Assembly (NCBI GenBank): GCA_012961365.1
Contig: DTZN01000278.1
Location: forward strand, 1 to 14,733
Length of the DNA: 14,733 nt
Origin: Hydrogenothermaceae bacterium
GTDB taxonomy: Bacteria; Aquificota; Aquificia; Aquificales; Hydrogenothermaceae
Direction: 5' to 3'
Shown: one piece after another, positions 1 to 6,303 of the stretch
Layout of the letters: each line of letters begins with the position of its first letter
Position numbering within the stretch: the first letter of the stretch is position 1
Notes under the pieces: model-generated
Told to the model about the DNA's origin: nothing
Database searches by the model: none
The model's input: the letters and a program-made list of their open reading frames with translations, nothing else
Program-made: the position numbers and the translations under genes

Positions 1-113
1 ATAAGTTTTCTATATTCTTTTGATATTTCTTGTTCTTGCATTTTACCAGCAATTTCTTGAATATCTCTGATTCCTGCAGGTAGTACGAGCCATTTTTTTA
101 CAAATTTTTCTAG
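1..113 (-). other. Partial coding remnant at window edge, no start codon seen
   Basis: On the minus strand a frame stays open for 37 codons from 113 to the window edge. It reads LEKFVKKW, then VLPAGIRDIQEIAG, then ISKEYRKL, with protein-like composition. It is preceded by an in-frame TAA at 116-114 and has no ATG, GTG or TTG before an internal ATG at 41-39, which lacks a Shine-Dalgarno site. An adjacent frame gives ELTRK just upstream, so a frameshifted 5' end is possible. It lies 40 nt downstream of the stop of the preceding minus-strand gene, so it could be a third gene of that group or a decayed fragment. I do not recognise the family. The VLPaGiRD...YRKL pattern only loosely recalls a segment of RNA polymerase beta'-like proteins, too short to assign. 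Confidence 0.3.
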
Positions 114-153
114 TTAATTCTCTTCTTGGATTAGCTTATAAATTAAAGGCTTA

Positions 154-972
154 TTAGCTATTTAATTTTTCTTTTAGAAATATAAAGTTATAAATATTAT
201 CTTCTACTTTCTCATCTTTATAAAAGAAAAAGTATACTCCTGTAGGACTTTTATTAGTGTATTCAACTATAAAAATTATTATCCCTTTATCTATTTTTAT
301 CTTTCCAAAATCATTATTAACATACTTCAAAATTTCTTTATTACATATTTCCTCTTGTGTATATATACATTTTTGTGAATTTATATCAAAGTAAGCAACA
401 GATGATGTATTTAGAATTTGGTTTAAGAGGAATATAGATTTCTTTTTATCTTCAAAAGATACTCTGTCTAAACTTTCAATTTTTATTGGATATATTTTTT
501 CTTTTAATTTAGATATTTCATTTATTTTTTGAGATATTTCTTCTTCCTTTTGTTTTAAATTAACTTTTAGTTTTTCAATAAATCTAGTTATTAAAACAAT
601 AGAAACACTTGTAGTTAGCCAAAACAGTAAGCTTGAAAATTCTACGTATTCTGAGACATAAAAACTATATGAAGAAGTAATTAATCCTGCAATTAGAAAT
701 GTAAAAGTATGTTTTTTTTCTTCTATATAAGAGACAAACAATGGAAAAAAGAAAATAGCTAATATAGGATTGTATGTTATATATACTACAAATAGAAAGA
801 AAATAACGTCTGTGAAAACTAGGAAATATTTAGATAAGTCTTTAATAAAATATACAGAGAATAAATATGCTATAGGGAGAATGTATATTAATTTATCTAT
901 GTCTGTTTTTTCAAAAAAAGGTATAGATAATATCGCTAATGCTACTATTCCTCTTATAAGTAAGTCCTTCAT
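154..972 (-). CDS. Membrane protein with coiled coil and soluble C-terminal domain, function unknown
   Basis: I do not recognise this 272-residue protein. The N-terminal half carries about five hydrophobic segments, roughly residues 5-20, 27-42, 46-63, 65-80 and 91-130, with a short charged break near IEEKKH. A lysine/glutamate-rich stretch, KLKVNLKQKEEEISQK and onward (about 134-160), looks like a coiled coil. A roughly 110-residue soluble domain follows and ends the protein. This layout is like membrane-anchored sensory proteins (TM bundle, coiled coil, GAF-like domain, as in the N-terminal part of PelD), but there is no GGDEF or kinase domain and the GAF reading is only a guess. I chose the ATG at 972 over the one at 1002 because it forms an ATGA overlap with the upstream stop and has AAGGA seven bases before it. 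Confidence 0.7.
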   Translation of the reverse strand: MKDLLIRGIVALAILSIPFFEKTDIDKLIYILPIAYLFSVYFIKDLSKYFLVFTDVIFFLFVVYITYNPILAIFFFPLFVSYIEEKKHTFTFLIAGLITSSYSFYVSEYVEFSSLLFWLTTSVSIVLITRFIEKLKVNLKQKEEEISQKINEISKLKEKIYPIKIESLDRVSFEDKKKSIFLLNQILNTSSVAYFDINSQKCIYTQEEICNKEILKYVNNDFGKIKIDKGIIIFIVEYTNKSPTGVYFFFYKDEKVEDNIYNFIFLKEKLNS

Positions 973-1805
973 TCTAGTTCCTTTGCCAGAAAATTTATAC
1001 AACCAAAAATATTTTTTGCTACATCTTGAGATGTATCTATATAAGGGTTTTTTTCAATACTTTTGAACCATATTAAGTTAGGTATTTTTAAATTTTCAAA
1101 GATATTTTCTGTTTTATAGTGAACATTTAGATGTTTGTTAATTATATTTAACATTTCTTTATTTAAATGAATATAAGCATTTGTTTTATAAATTAGTTTT
1201 TCAAACCCAAAACCTGTTTCATCAATTAAAACATTAAAATGCGCATCTTTGAAATATTCTTTGTAAATTTTTTCAATAAATGTCTTATTATTTTCTTCTA
1301 AAAATATAAATCTAACTCTGTATCCCCGTGGATAATTAATAGTTTTTAGTTTTTTTAATATTTCAGAGAAAATATTTATATTTCTTTTTTCCAAAATAGG
1401 CGTGAAAATGTTTATAAATCTATATCCATATCCAAAATTAAAAAAATAAATCCTAAATTTTTTTTGCAAGATTTTTTCTTTTATCTCAAAAGTTAATTTT
1501 TTTTCATTAATTGGTTTTTCTACAAAGAATATAGGTATGTTAGATACAAACGCTTTTATTTTAGAATTTGTTATTATAGCTAAAGGTTTTTCAATTTCTA
1601 CTAAATAATGATATTTATAAGGTATTAGTTCTTTAATAAAATAAAAATATTTGCCAGAGTATATAAATTTATCATAGGTATAACTAATGGGTGTAATTTC
1701 CATTTGATTTATTTCAAACCTTTTTAGTTTTACTAAATTTAACTTTAACTTTAGTTCATGATAAGAAACATCAAATTTGTTTAGTAGTCTTGTTATACTT
1801 TCCAT
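969..1805 (-). CDS. Hypothetical protein, 278 aa, coupled to membrane partner
   Basis: This soluble-looking, lysine- and aromatic-rich protein has no signal peptide, no membrane segment and no motif I can name. The segment RVRFIFLEENNKTFIEKIYK followed by DETGFGFEKLIYKTNAYIHL resembles in style the donor-binding half of a GT-B glycosyltransferase, but the usual E-x7-E or PGS signatures are not convincing, so I assign no function. Its TGA stop overlaps the ATG of the membrane gene that follows (ATGA at 972-969). Translation of the two is therefore coupled, and the products probably act together. No strong Shine-Dalgarno site precedes the ATG at 1805, and two TATAAT-like hexamers lie 20-40 bases upstream, so the transcript may be nearly leaderless. 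The gene is divergent from the aldo/keto reductase. Confidence 0.7.
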   Translation of the reverse strand: MESITRLLNKFDVSYHELKLKLNLVKLKRFEINQMEITPISYTYDKFIYSGKYFYFIKELIPYKYHYLVEIEKPLAIITNSKIKAFVSNIPIFFVEKPINEKKLTFEIKEKILQKKFRIYFFNFGYGYRFINIFTPILEKRNINIFSEILKKLKTINYPRGYRVRFIFLEENNKTFIEKIYKEYFKDAHFNVLIDETGFGFEKLIYKTNAYIHLNKEMLNIINKHLNVHYKTENIFENLKIPNLIWFKSIEKNPYIDTSQDVAKNIFGCINFLAKELE

Positions 1806-1855
1806 TGAGATTTTTAAATTAGTGATTATACAGATAATTATACAATAAAAAGGAG
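1805..1855. promoter_or_regulatory. Divergent promoter region with ATTATACA direct repeat
   Basis: The 56-base gap between the divergent minus-strand pair and the aldo/keto reductase holds two copies of ATTATACA (1825-1832 and 1837-1844), 12 bp apart start to start. Read rightwards each contains TATACA; read leftwards each gives TATAAT, so both copies could serve as -10 elements in either direction. For the rightward promoter TTGAGA at 1805-1810 lies 16 bp before TATACA at 1827-1832. AGGAG at 1851-1855 is the ribosome binding site of the reductase, 6 nt before its ATG. The promoters are inferred from sequence only. Confidence 0.45.
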
Positions 1856-1861
1856 ATACAA

Positions 1862-2872
1862 ATGAGATATAAAGAGTTTTTAAACTATAAACTTTCTGAA
1901 ATAGGTATTGGAACTTATCTTGGAAATACAGATGAAGAAACAGACAATAATTATTATGAAACTATAAAATTAGGAATATATAAGGGAATTAATGTTATAG
2001 ATACTGCTATTAACTATAGAGGAATGAAAAGTGAAAGGGTAATAGGAAAAATATTAAATGAAATTGATAGAAATAAAGTTGTTATTTCTACAAAAGGTGG
2101 ATATATAACTCCTCCTCCGGAAGCTAAAGAACCAGCCAGATGGTTTAAAGAAGAAATGCTTGGTAAAGGTATAATTTCTCCAGATGATATAACTCAAACA
2201 GGAAATGTAATAACTGCTAGATATATAGATTGGGTATTTGAAACAAGCCTTAAAAATTTATCTACAGATTATATAGATGTTTATTTCCTACATAATCCAG
2301 AAGACCAACTTTTGAATTTTGATAAAGATAATTTTTACAAAAAGTTGAAAGTTGTATTTAGACTGTTAGAAGGGAAAGTAAAGGAAGGAAAATTAAAATA
2401 TTATGGCCTTGCTACATGGAGTGGTTTTAGAGTTTCTCTAGATAATAGACAGTATTTATCATTAAAAGATATTTACGATATGGCTATGGAAGTAGGAGGA
2501 GAAAATCACCATTTTAGATTTATTCAACTTCCTTATAATATGGCTATGCCAGAAGCTTATTTCTTAAAAAATCAACTTTTAGATGGTGAATATGTTTCAA
2601 CATTTGAGGCTTGTCAAAAACTTGGAATTTACACATATACAAGTGCATCTATTATGCAAACTAGAATTTTAGGGAAAATTCCTGAAGAAGTTGCTAAACT
2701 CCTAAGAGTAAATTCGCAAGTTTTAGCAGCTATACAGTTTGTTAGAAGTACTCCCGGAGTTGGGACTGCTTTAATAGGGATGAGTAAAAAACAACATTTA
2801 GAAGAAAATCTAAAAATTGAGGATATTACTCCTGTAGATAAATCTATTATAGATAGTTTGATAAAATACTAA
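1862..2872 (+). CDS. Aldo/keto reductase
   Basis: An NAD(P)H-dependent aldo/keto reductase of about normal length (336 residues), expected to be a cytosolic (beta/alpha)8 barrel reducing a carbonyl substrate. The family tetrad is visible: D47 in NVIDTAINY, Y52 in INYRG, K78 in VVISTKGGY and H144 in YFLHNPEDQ. YYGLATWS (about 180-187) and the C-terminal TPGVGTALIGMSKKQHLEEN are the usual substrate- and NADP-proximal segments. A roughly 35-residue insertion after K78 (TPPPEAKEPARWFKEEML and on) is longer than in classical short members, and such insertions occur in uncharacterised bacterial AKRs of this kind. The start has AGGAG six bases upstream. It is a single gene with no same-strand neighbour close by. 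The substrate cannot be told from sequence. Confidence 0.9.
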   Translation: MRYKEFLNYKLSEIGIGTYLGNTDEETDNNYYETIKLGIYKGINVIDTAINYRGMKSERVIGKILNEIDRNKVVISTKGGYITPPPEAKEPARWFKEEMLGKGIISPDDITQTGNVITARYIDWVFETSLKNLSTDYIDVYFLHNPEDQLLNFDKDNFYKKLKVVFRLLEGKVKEGKLKYYGLATWSGFRVSLDNRQYLSLKDIYDMAMEVGGENHHFRFIQLPYNMAMPEAYFLKNQLLDGEYVSTFEACQKLGIYTYTSASIMQTRILGKIPEEVAKLLRVNSQVLAAIQFVRSTPGVGTALIGMSKKQHLEENLKIEDITPVDKSIIDSLIKY

Positions 2873-2904
2873 TTTTTTCTCTATGAAACTTAAAAGGGCT
2901 ATGT

Positions 2905-2927
2905 AAAAAAGCCTGCTATATGCAGGC
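2905..2927 (-). terminator. Intrinsic terminator of the DUF2325-like gene
   Basis: Read on the minus strand this is GCCTGC-ATATA-GCAGGC followed directly by six T. The perfect 6-bp GC-rich stem with a 5-nt loop and T-run lies 39 bases after the stop of the small minus-strand gene. On the plus strand the hairpin is followed by AATTAG, so it would terminate the reductase transcript only weakly. Confidence 0.8.
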
Positions 2928-2965
2928 AATTAGTAGGATTAGTAGTAGCAGGAAAATGAATAAAC

Positions 2966-3304
2966 TTAAGCATCATTAACATTTTTTGAAATACTATAAA
3001 ATTCACATTGTTTTTTATAAATACAGTTTTTACAATCTTCTAGAATTTTTCTTAAGGAACTTATGCTACCTTTATGACATAAAAATAGGGGAATTCCCAT
3101 TCCTTTTGAAACAGCTTTTGCTGTTTTGGCTGTGTTATGGTTAATATTTGATGTAATAATTACTATAGCATCAGAATTTTTCAAAATATCCTTTAAATTA
3201 GGATGATTGTCTAGTATAAATTTGGGTTTAAGATTTTTCTCCTTGCAGATCTTTTCATAATCTTTTTTTAATTTATGAATTCCTCCAATTATTGTAATTG
3301 TCAT
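2966..3304 (-). CDS. DUF2325-like small protein with C-terminal Cys cluster
   Basis: A 112-residue cytosolic protein. The start MTITIIGGI, the middle DAIVIITSNINHNTAK and the later GIPLFLCHKGSISSLRKIL match the layout of DUF2325 proteins: a Rossmann-like fold opening on an IGG loop, a central V-I-T...H segment, then a strand ending near S-x-x-S. The domain's biochemical role is unknown to me. After the domain comes C91-x2-C94-x5-C100 (CKNCIYKKQC), with C20 and C76 elsewhere. That cluster could bind metal or an Fe-S centre, which is inference. The ATG has GGGTG six bases upstream, complementary to the 16S tail. The gene is monocistronic, with its own terminator. Confidence 0.65.
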   Translation of the reverse strand: MTITIIGGIHKLKKDYEKICKEKNLKPKFILDNHPNLKDILKNSDAIVIITSNINHNTAKTAKAVSKGMGIPLFLCHKGSISSLRKILEDCKNCIYKKQCEFYSISKNVNDA

Positions 3305-3380
3305 TTTTTCACCCTTTTGGAAAATAAATTTATGTAATTTTTAAACGTATTAGATTTTCCACTACCTTTATTATCCATTT

Positions 3381-3416
3381 TTGAAATTTAGTCTCAATTT
3401 CAATTTGAAGTATAAT
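3381..3416. promoter_or_regulatory. Possible promoter and operator-like inverted repeat
   Basis: TTGAAAT (3381-3387) and ATTTCAA (3397-3403) form a 7-bp inverted repeat with a 9-nt spacer, followed by TATAAT at 3411-3416. The region lies between the DUF2325-like gene (leftward) and the membrane-protein pair (rightward). No good -35 sits 16-18 bp before the TATAAT, so the promoter call is weak. The inverted repeat could be an operator. Confidence 0.3.
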
Positions 3417-3421
3417 ATAGG

Positions 3422-3461
3422 ATAATAAAACTTTAATTTTTATGATGTTTTATTATTTTTT
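3422..3461 (+). terminator. Hairpin with T-run, attenuator- or terminator-like
   Basis: ATAATAAAAC (3422-3431) and GTTTTATTAT (3447-3456) form a perfect 10-bp stem with a 15-nt loop, followed by more T to 3461. It starts six bases after the TATAAT and about 100 bases before the ATG of the membrane-protein pair. If transcription starts near 3420, the hairpin opens the leader and could act as an attenuator or end a roughly 40-nt RNA. The stem is nearly all A/T, so its strength at high temperature is doubtful. Confidence 0.35.
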
Positions 3462-3565
3462 GTCATATTTTTTACTAATTATAAAGTTATTATGTAAAAA
3501 CTTATTAAAAGGAACGAAGTTAAAATTATTTAATAATTTAATCCTAATTAAAGGGGCTAGTTTAA

Positions 3566-4042
3566 ATGAGATTTGTTGTTCAGCATAAAAAGGCAGTTTA
3601 TATAAATTTTTTGGTTGTTTTATTTTCTTTAGCTATTTATCCTTTTTTATCCTTATACACTTTATTTAAATACTTAACAAATGAATTATTTCCAGAAGAT
3701 ATTATCTTAGCTTTACAAGGTAATCCTGAAGAATTTCTAGAACCAAAATCAATAGAAGCAATTATTGAGGCTATACATATAGAGAGTTTTCTTTCTATTA
3801 TTTTATTTATTACATTGCTGTCAATTTTTATAAGGGTTAACCTACCTGATAAAGTTAAAATTTATGTAAGTATGATTTTATTTATTTTTTATATTACATA
3901 TATTTTCTCAATTTTTGCAGTAAGATTTGGACTAAATTTTTTTAGTTATACCTATTTTATTTCTTTTATTGGATTTATATTTTTAGCTTTTGGTATTAAT
4001 ACTATAAATCTTTTTGCATTTTTAACAGGAAAAATAAAATGA
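3566..4042 (+). CDS. Four-helix membrane protein, function unknown
   Basis: I do not recognise this 158-residue integral membrane protein. Hydrophobic helices fall at about 11-34, 72-90, 97-119 and 126-154. Between the first and second lies a roughly 37-residue hydrophilic loop (FPEDIILALQGNPEEF and on) ending in EAIHIES, so H71 sits at the membrane face where a heme or quinone ligand could be; this is inference. Its stop overlaps the ATG of the next gene by ATGA, so the two are translationally coupled. The two proteins share helix spacing and a V-N-L turn after the second helix (RVNLPDKVKI against KVNLKVFIF), which suggests an ancient duplication. AAGGGG lies ten bases before the ATG. Confidence 0.7.
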   Translation: MRFVVQHKKAVYINFLVVLFSLAIYPFLSLYTLFKYLTNELFPEDIILALQGNPEEFLEPKSIEAIIEAIHIESFLSIILFITLLSIFIRVNLPDKVKIYVSMILFIFYITYIFSIFAVRFGLNFFSYTYFISFIGFIFLAFGINTINLFAFLTGKIK

Positions 4043-4449
4043 GAGCAATATCGATACTAGCAATACTTTTTGGAATAGTTTGTTTTATTCAAGTTATTTC
4101 TGGAATTTATCTATTTTTTGTTAAATATCCTATAGAAACTTTAAATCAGCCATTAAATAAAAGCCTACTTGGAGTTGTAGAAGTTGCATTTCCCCATTTT
4201 TTAGCAATTTCTTTAACAGTTTTTATTATTCTTCATCTATTTTACTTTTTTAAGGTAAACTTAAAGGTATTTATTTTTGCTTTTATATTTTTTGTTTCTG
4301 GAATATTAAATATAATTTCTAATTTTTTGATAGTTTATATATCAACTAAATTTTATATATTAAAACTACTTTCTTTTTTAGCTTTTGAGATATGTTTTGT
4401 TATAGCTTGTGTATGGATAATATTTTTATTTACAAAAAGGCTTACTTAA
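4039..4449 (+). CDS. Four-helix membrane protein, partner of the preceding gene
   Basis: A 136-residue integral membrane protein with helices at about 4-28, 50-71, 75-101 and 107-133. Residues H53 (FPHFL) and H66 (ILHLFYF) lie at the start of and within the second helix, 13 residues apart, a spacing compatible with heme ligation but not proof of it. It has no extramembrane domain large enough for catalysis. It begins in the stop of the preceding gene (ATGA at 4039-4042) and likely forms a complex with that product. Its 3' end overlaps the end of the convergent rhodanese by 8 nt and also forms one arm of the operon's terminator. Family not recognised. Confidence 0.7.
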   Translation: MRAISILAILFGIVCFIQVISGIYLFFVKYPIETLNQPLNKSLLGVVEVAFPHFLAISLTVFIILHLFYFFKVNLKVFIFAFIFFVSGILNIISNFLIVYISTKFYILKLLSFLAFEICFVIACVWIIFLFTKRLT

Positions 4450-4480
4450 ATCCTTTCTCAACAGGTAAGCCTGCTTTTTT
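4438..4480 (+). terminator. Intrinsic terminator of the membrane-pair operon
   Basis: AGGCTTAC (4438-4445) pairs perfectly with GTAAGCCT (4465-4472). Two more pairs (one G-U, one T-A) extend the stem inward, and GC plus six T (4475-4480) follow. The left arm is the last codons of the second membrane gene, and the whole structure sits inside the 3' end of the convergent rhodanese coding sequence. Confidence 0.75.
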
Positions 4481-4818
4481 CCACTCCAAAATACCACCTT
4501 TTAGGTTGTAAACATTTTTTATTCCCATATTTTCCAATGCTTTAGAAGCTATTATACTTCTATTACCACTTCTGCAGTAAACTAAGACTTTTTTTCTCTT
4601 AGTCCTTCTAAATATATATACCTAAATAGTTGAACAGGTATTAGATTTGCACCTTTTATATGACCTTCTTCTGCAAACTCTTTGGGAGTTCTAACATCTA
4701 AAATAATTATATCTTTTTCTTTCATTAATTTTGCAAAAGTTTTAGCATCTATATGTTCAAATGCAAACGAAAAAGAAATAGTTAAAAGTGTTATCATATA
4801 TAAATATATATACTTCAT
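4442..4818 (-). pseudogene. Exported rhodanese-domain protein, frame broken at A7
   Basis: A single-domain sulfurtransferase (rhodanese). The zero frame runs from the ATG at 4818 to TAG at 4582 (78 residues): a signal peptide (MKYIYLYMITLLTISFSFAF), then HIDAKTFAKLM, the LDVRTPKEF motif and GHIKGANLIP, ending early at EKKS. Shifting -1 at the A7 run (4595-4589) continues directly into VLVYCRSGNRS with the catalytic Cys (about residue 82) and a normal ending, LKGGILEWKKAGLPVEKGFK, with stop at 4444-4442, 125 residues in all, a standard length. The zero-frame product lacks the active site. The run contains A_AAA_AAG in the correct phase for -1 slippage, and an SD-like AAGGA is 8 nt upstream, so the break may be programmed frameshifting, transcriptional slippage, a fresh mutation or a base-calling error. 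The start has a near-perfect GAGGTGA site. It would act in the periplasm, probably in sulfur handling. Confidence 0.85.
4588..4607 (-). promoter_or_regulatory. Candidate -1 frameshift site in the rhodanese
   Basis: On the minus strand, AAGGA (4607-4603), eight bases, then A AAA AAG (4594-4588), read in the zero frame as GA[A] [AAA] [AAG]. This is the phase required for tandem -1 slippage and the same heptamer used in E. coli dnaX, where an upstream SD-like element stimulates shifting. The zero-frame TAG follows one codon later. I see no strong hairpin downstream, only weak pairing around CTGCAG. Confidence 0.45.
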
Positions 4819-4838
4819 ATTTCACCTCTATTATTTAT

Positions 4839-4872
4839 ATTATAACTTGAATAATTTATACATTGATATAAC
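4839..4872. promoter_or_regulatory. Divergent promoter region between rhodanese and der
   Basis: The 90-base gap holds TATAAT on the minus strand (4844-4839), about 20 bases before the rhodanese ATG. On the plus strand TTGAAT (4847-4852) and TATAAC (4867-4872) lie before der, with a 14-bp spacer that is shorter than ideal. AAAGGGG at 4896-4902 is the der ribosome binding site. Confidence 0.35.
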
Positions 4873-4908
4873 TTTTTCAAACCTAAAAAAACCAGAAAGG
4901 GGAATTTT

Positions 4909-6255
4909 ATGTATAGAGTTGCGATTGTTGGAAGACCAAATGTTGGAAAATCATCTTTATTTAATAGGATAGTAGGTAAAAGAAAAGCTATAGTTGAAGA
5001 TATTCCGGGAATTACAAGGGATAGATTAATATCAACTGCTGAATGGAAAGGAATACCTTTTGAAATTGTAGATACAGGGGGATATATAGATACAGATAAA
5101 GACCAATTTGCACCTTACATAAAAAAGCAAGTAGAAAAAGAACTAGATGATGCAGATGCTTTTATACTGGTAGTTGATTCAAGAACAGGTTTAACAGAAG
5201 CAGATAAAGATGTTGCAAAATTATTACATCAAACAAAGAAACCTGTATATATAGCTGTTAATAAAATAGATAATCCGTCTCAAGAGAATTTAATCTATGA
5301 ATTCTACGAACTTGGATTTGATAAGGTTTTCCCTATATCAACTATACAAAAAAATGGTGTAGCTGACCTACTAGATGCAGTGGTTGATGATATTCCTGAT
5401 TATGAGATTAAAGCTGGAAAAGAAGAATTAAAAGAGGAAGAAAAACAAAAAACAGATGAGATAAAAGTTGCAATTGTAGGAAAACCAAACGCTGGAAAAT
5501 CTTCATTACTTAATGCAATTACAGGAGAAGAAACGGCTTTAGTTTCTAATATTCCGGGAACAACAAGGGATACAGTAGATACACTTTTAAAGATAAACGG
5601 TAAAAAGTATAGATTTTTAGATACGGCAGGTCTTAGGAAAAAATCAAAAGTGGAATATGGAGTTGAGTTTTTTAGTGTAGGTAGAACTTTAGAAGCTATA
5701 AAAAAGGCAGATGTTATTGTCCATGTTATAGATGCAAATCAAGGGGCAACAGAACAAGACCAGAAAATAGCCCATCTTGCACAAAGATACTATAAACCTG
5801 TGGTTATAGCTATAAACAAAATAGATACTATTCCAAACAAGAAAGAAGCTATAAATGCTTTGATAAAACAAGTTAGAGAAAGACTTTATTTTTTACCATA
5901 TGCACCTATTGTTTTAGTTTCAGCTAAAAGGAAAAAGGGTATAGATAAACTATTAAAAGAAATTGATGAAGTCTATCAGCAAGTATGGAAAAGAATATCA
6001 ACAGGTAAATTAAATAGAGCTATAAAACAGCTTTTATCTTTTCAAACACCACCAACTTACAGGAGAAAACCACTTAAAATATATTATGCGACACAACTTG
6101 AGGGTAAACCCCCTTGCTTTTTAATGTTTGTAAACTATCCCGAAGGTTTTAAAGAAAGTTATATTAAATATTTAGAAAATAATTTAAGGAAACTATTAGG
6201 CTTAGAAAAATCTCCTATAAAACTACTTTTCAGGGATAGACATACACACGATTAA
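4909..6255 (+). CDS. der: Ribosome biogenesis GTPase Der (EngA)
   Basis: An essential tandem-domain GTPase that binds the 50S precursor and helps large-subunit maturation. It has 448 residues, normal for the family. The first G domain shows GRPNVGKS (8-15), DTGGY and NKID (118-121). An acidic/lysine-rich linker (KEELKEEEKQK) leads to the second G domain with GKPNAGKS (191-198), DTAGLRKKSK and NKID (303-306). The C-terminal KH-like domain ends with PIKLLFRDRHTHD, close to the usual end of Der. AAAGGGG six bases before the ATG supports this start. The gene is followed after 48 bases by tkt on the same strand with no terminator between them, so cotranscription is likely. Confidence 0.97.
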   Translation: MYRVAIVGRPNVGKSSLFNRIVGKRKAIVEDIPGITRDRLISTAEWKGIPFEIVDTGGYIDTDKDQFAPYIKKQVEKELDDADAFILVVDSRTGLTEADKDVAKLLHQTKKPVYIAVNKIDNPSQENLIYEFYELGFDKVFPISTIQKNGVADLLDAVVDDIPDYEIKAGKEELKEEEKQKTDEIKVAIVGKPNAGKSSLLNAITGEETALVSNIPGTTRDTVDTLLKINGKKYRFLDTAGLRKKSKVEYGVEFFSVGRTLEAIKKADVIVHVIDANQGATEQDQKIAHLAQRYYKPVVIAINKIDTIPNKKEAINALIKQVRERLYFLPYAPIVLVSAKRKKGIDKLLKEIDEVYQQVWKRISTGKLNRAIKQLLSFQTPPTYRRKPLKIYYATQLEGKPPCFLMFVNYPEGFKESYIKYLENNLRKLLGLEKSPIKLLFRDRHTHD

Positions 6256-6303
6256 AAGCTTGATGTTAAAATAATTTTATCTACTAACCTTGAGGTATTT
6301 TCA

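Noticed and set aside
770..1066. Plus-strand ORF of 98 codons across the junction of the two minus-strand unknown genes
   Set aside because: Antisense to two coupled coding sequences, with no ribosome binding site and no protein-like features.
2905..2927. Hairpin considered as the terminator of the aldo/keto reductase
   Set aside because: On the plus strand it is followed by AATTAG rather than a T-run. The six T lie on the minus-strand side, so it belongs to the DUF2325-like gene.
4682..4972. Plus-strand ORF of 96 codons antisense to the rhodanese and running into der
   Set aside because: It covers the rhodanese 5' end and the promoter gap. The der ATG at 4909 has its own strong ribosome binding site and matches the family N-terminus.
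5689..5871. Short antisense ORFs inside der and tkt (also 6580-6762 and 7275-7469)
   Set aside because: They lie wholly within well-identified enzymes on the other strand and have no independent support.
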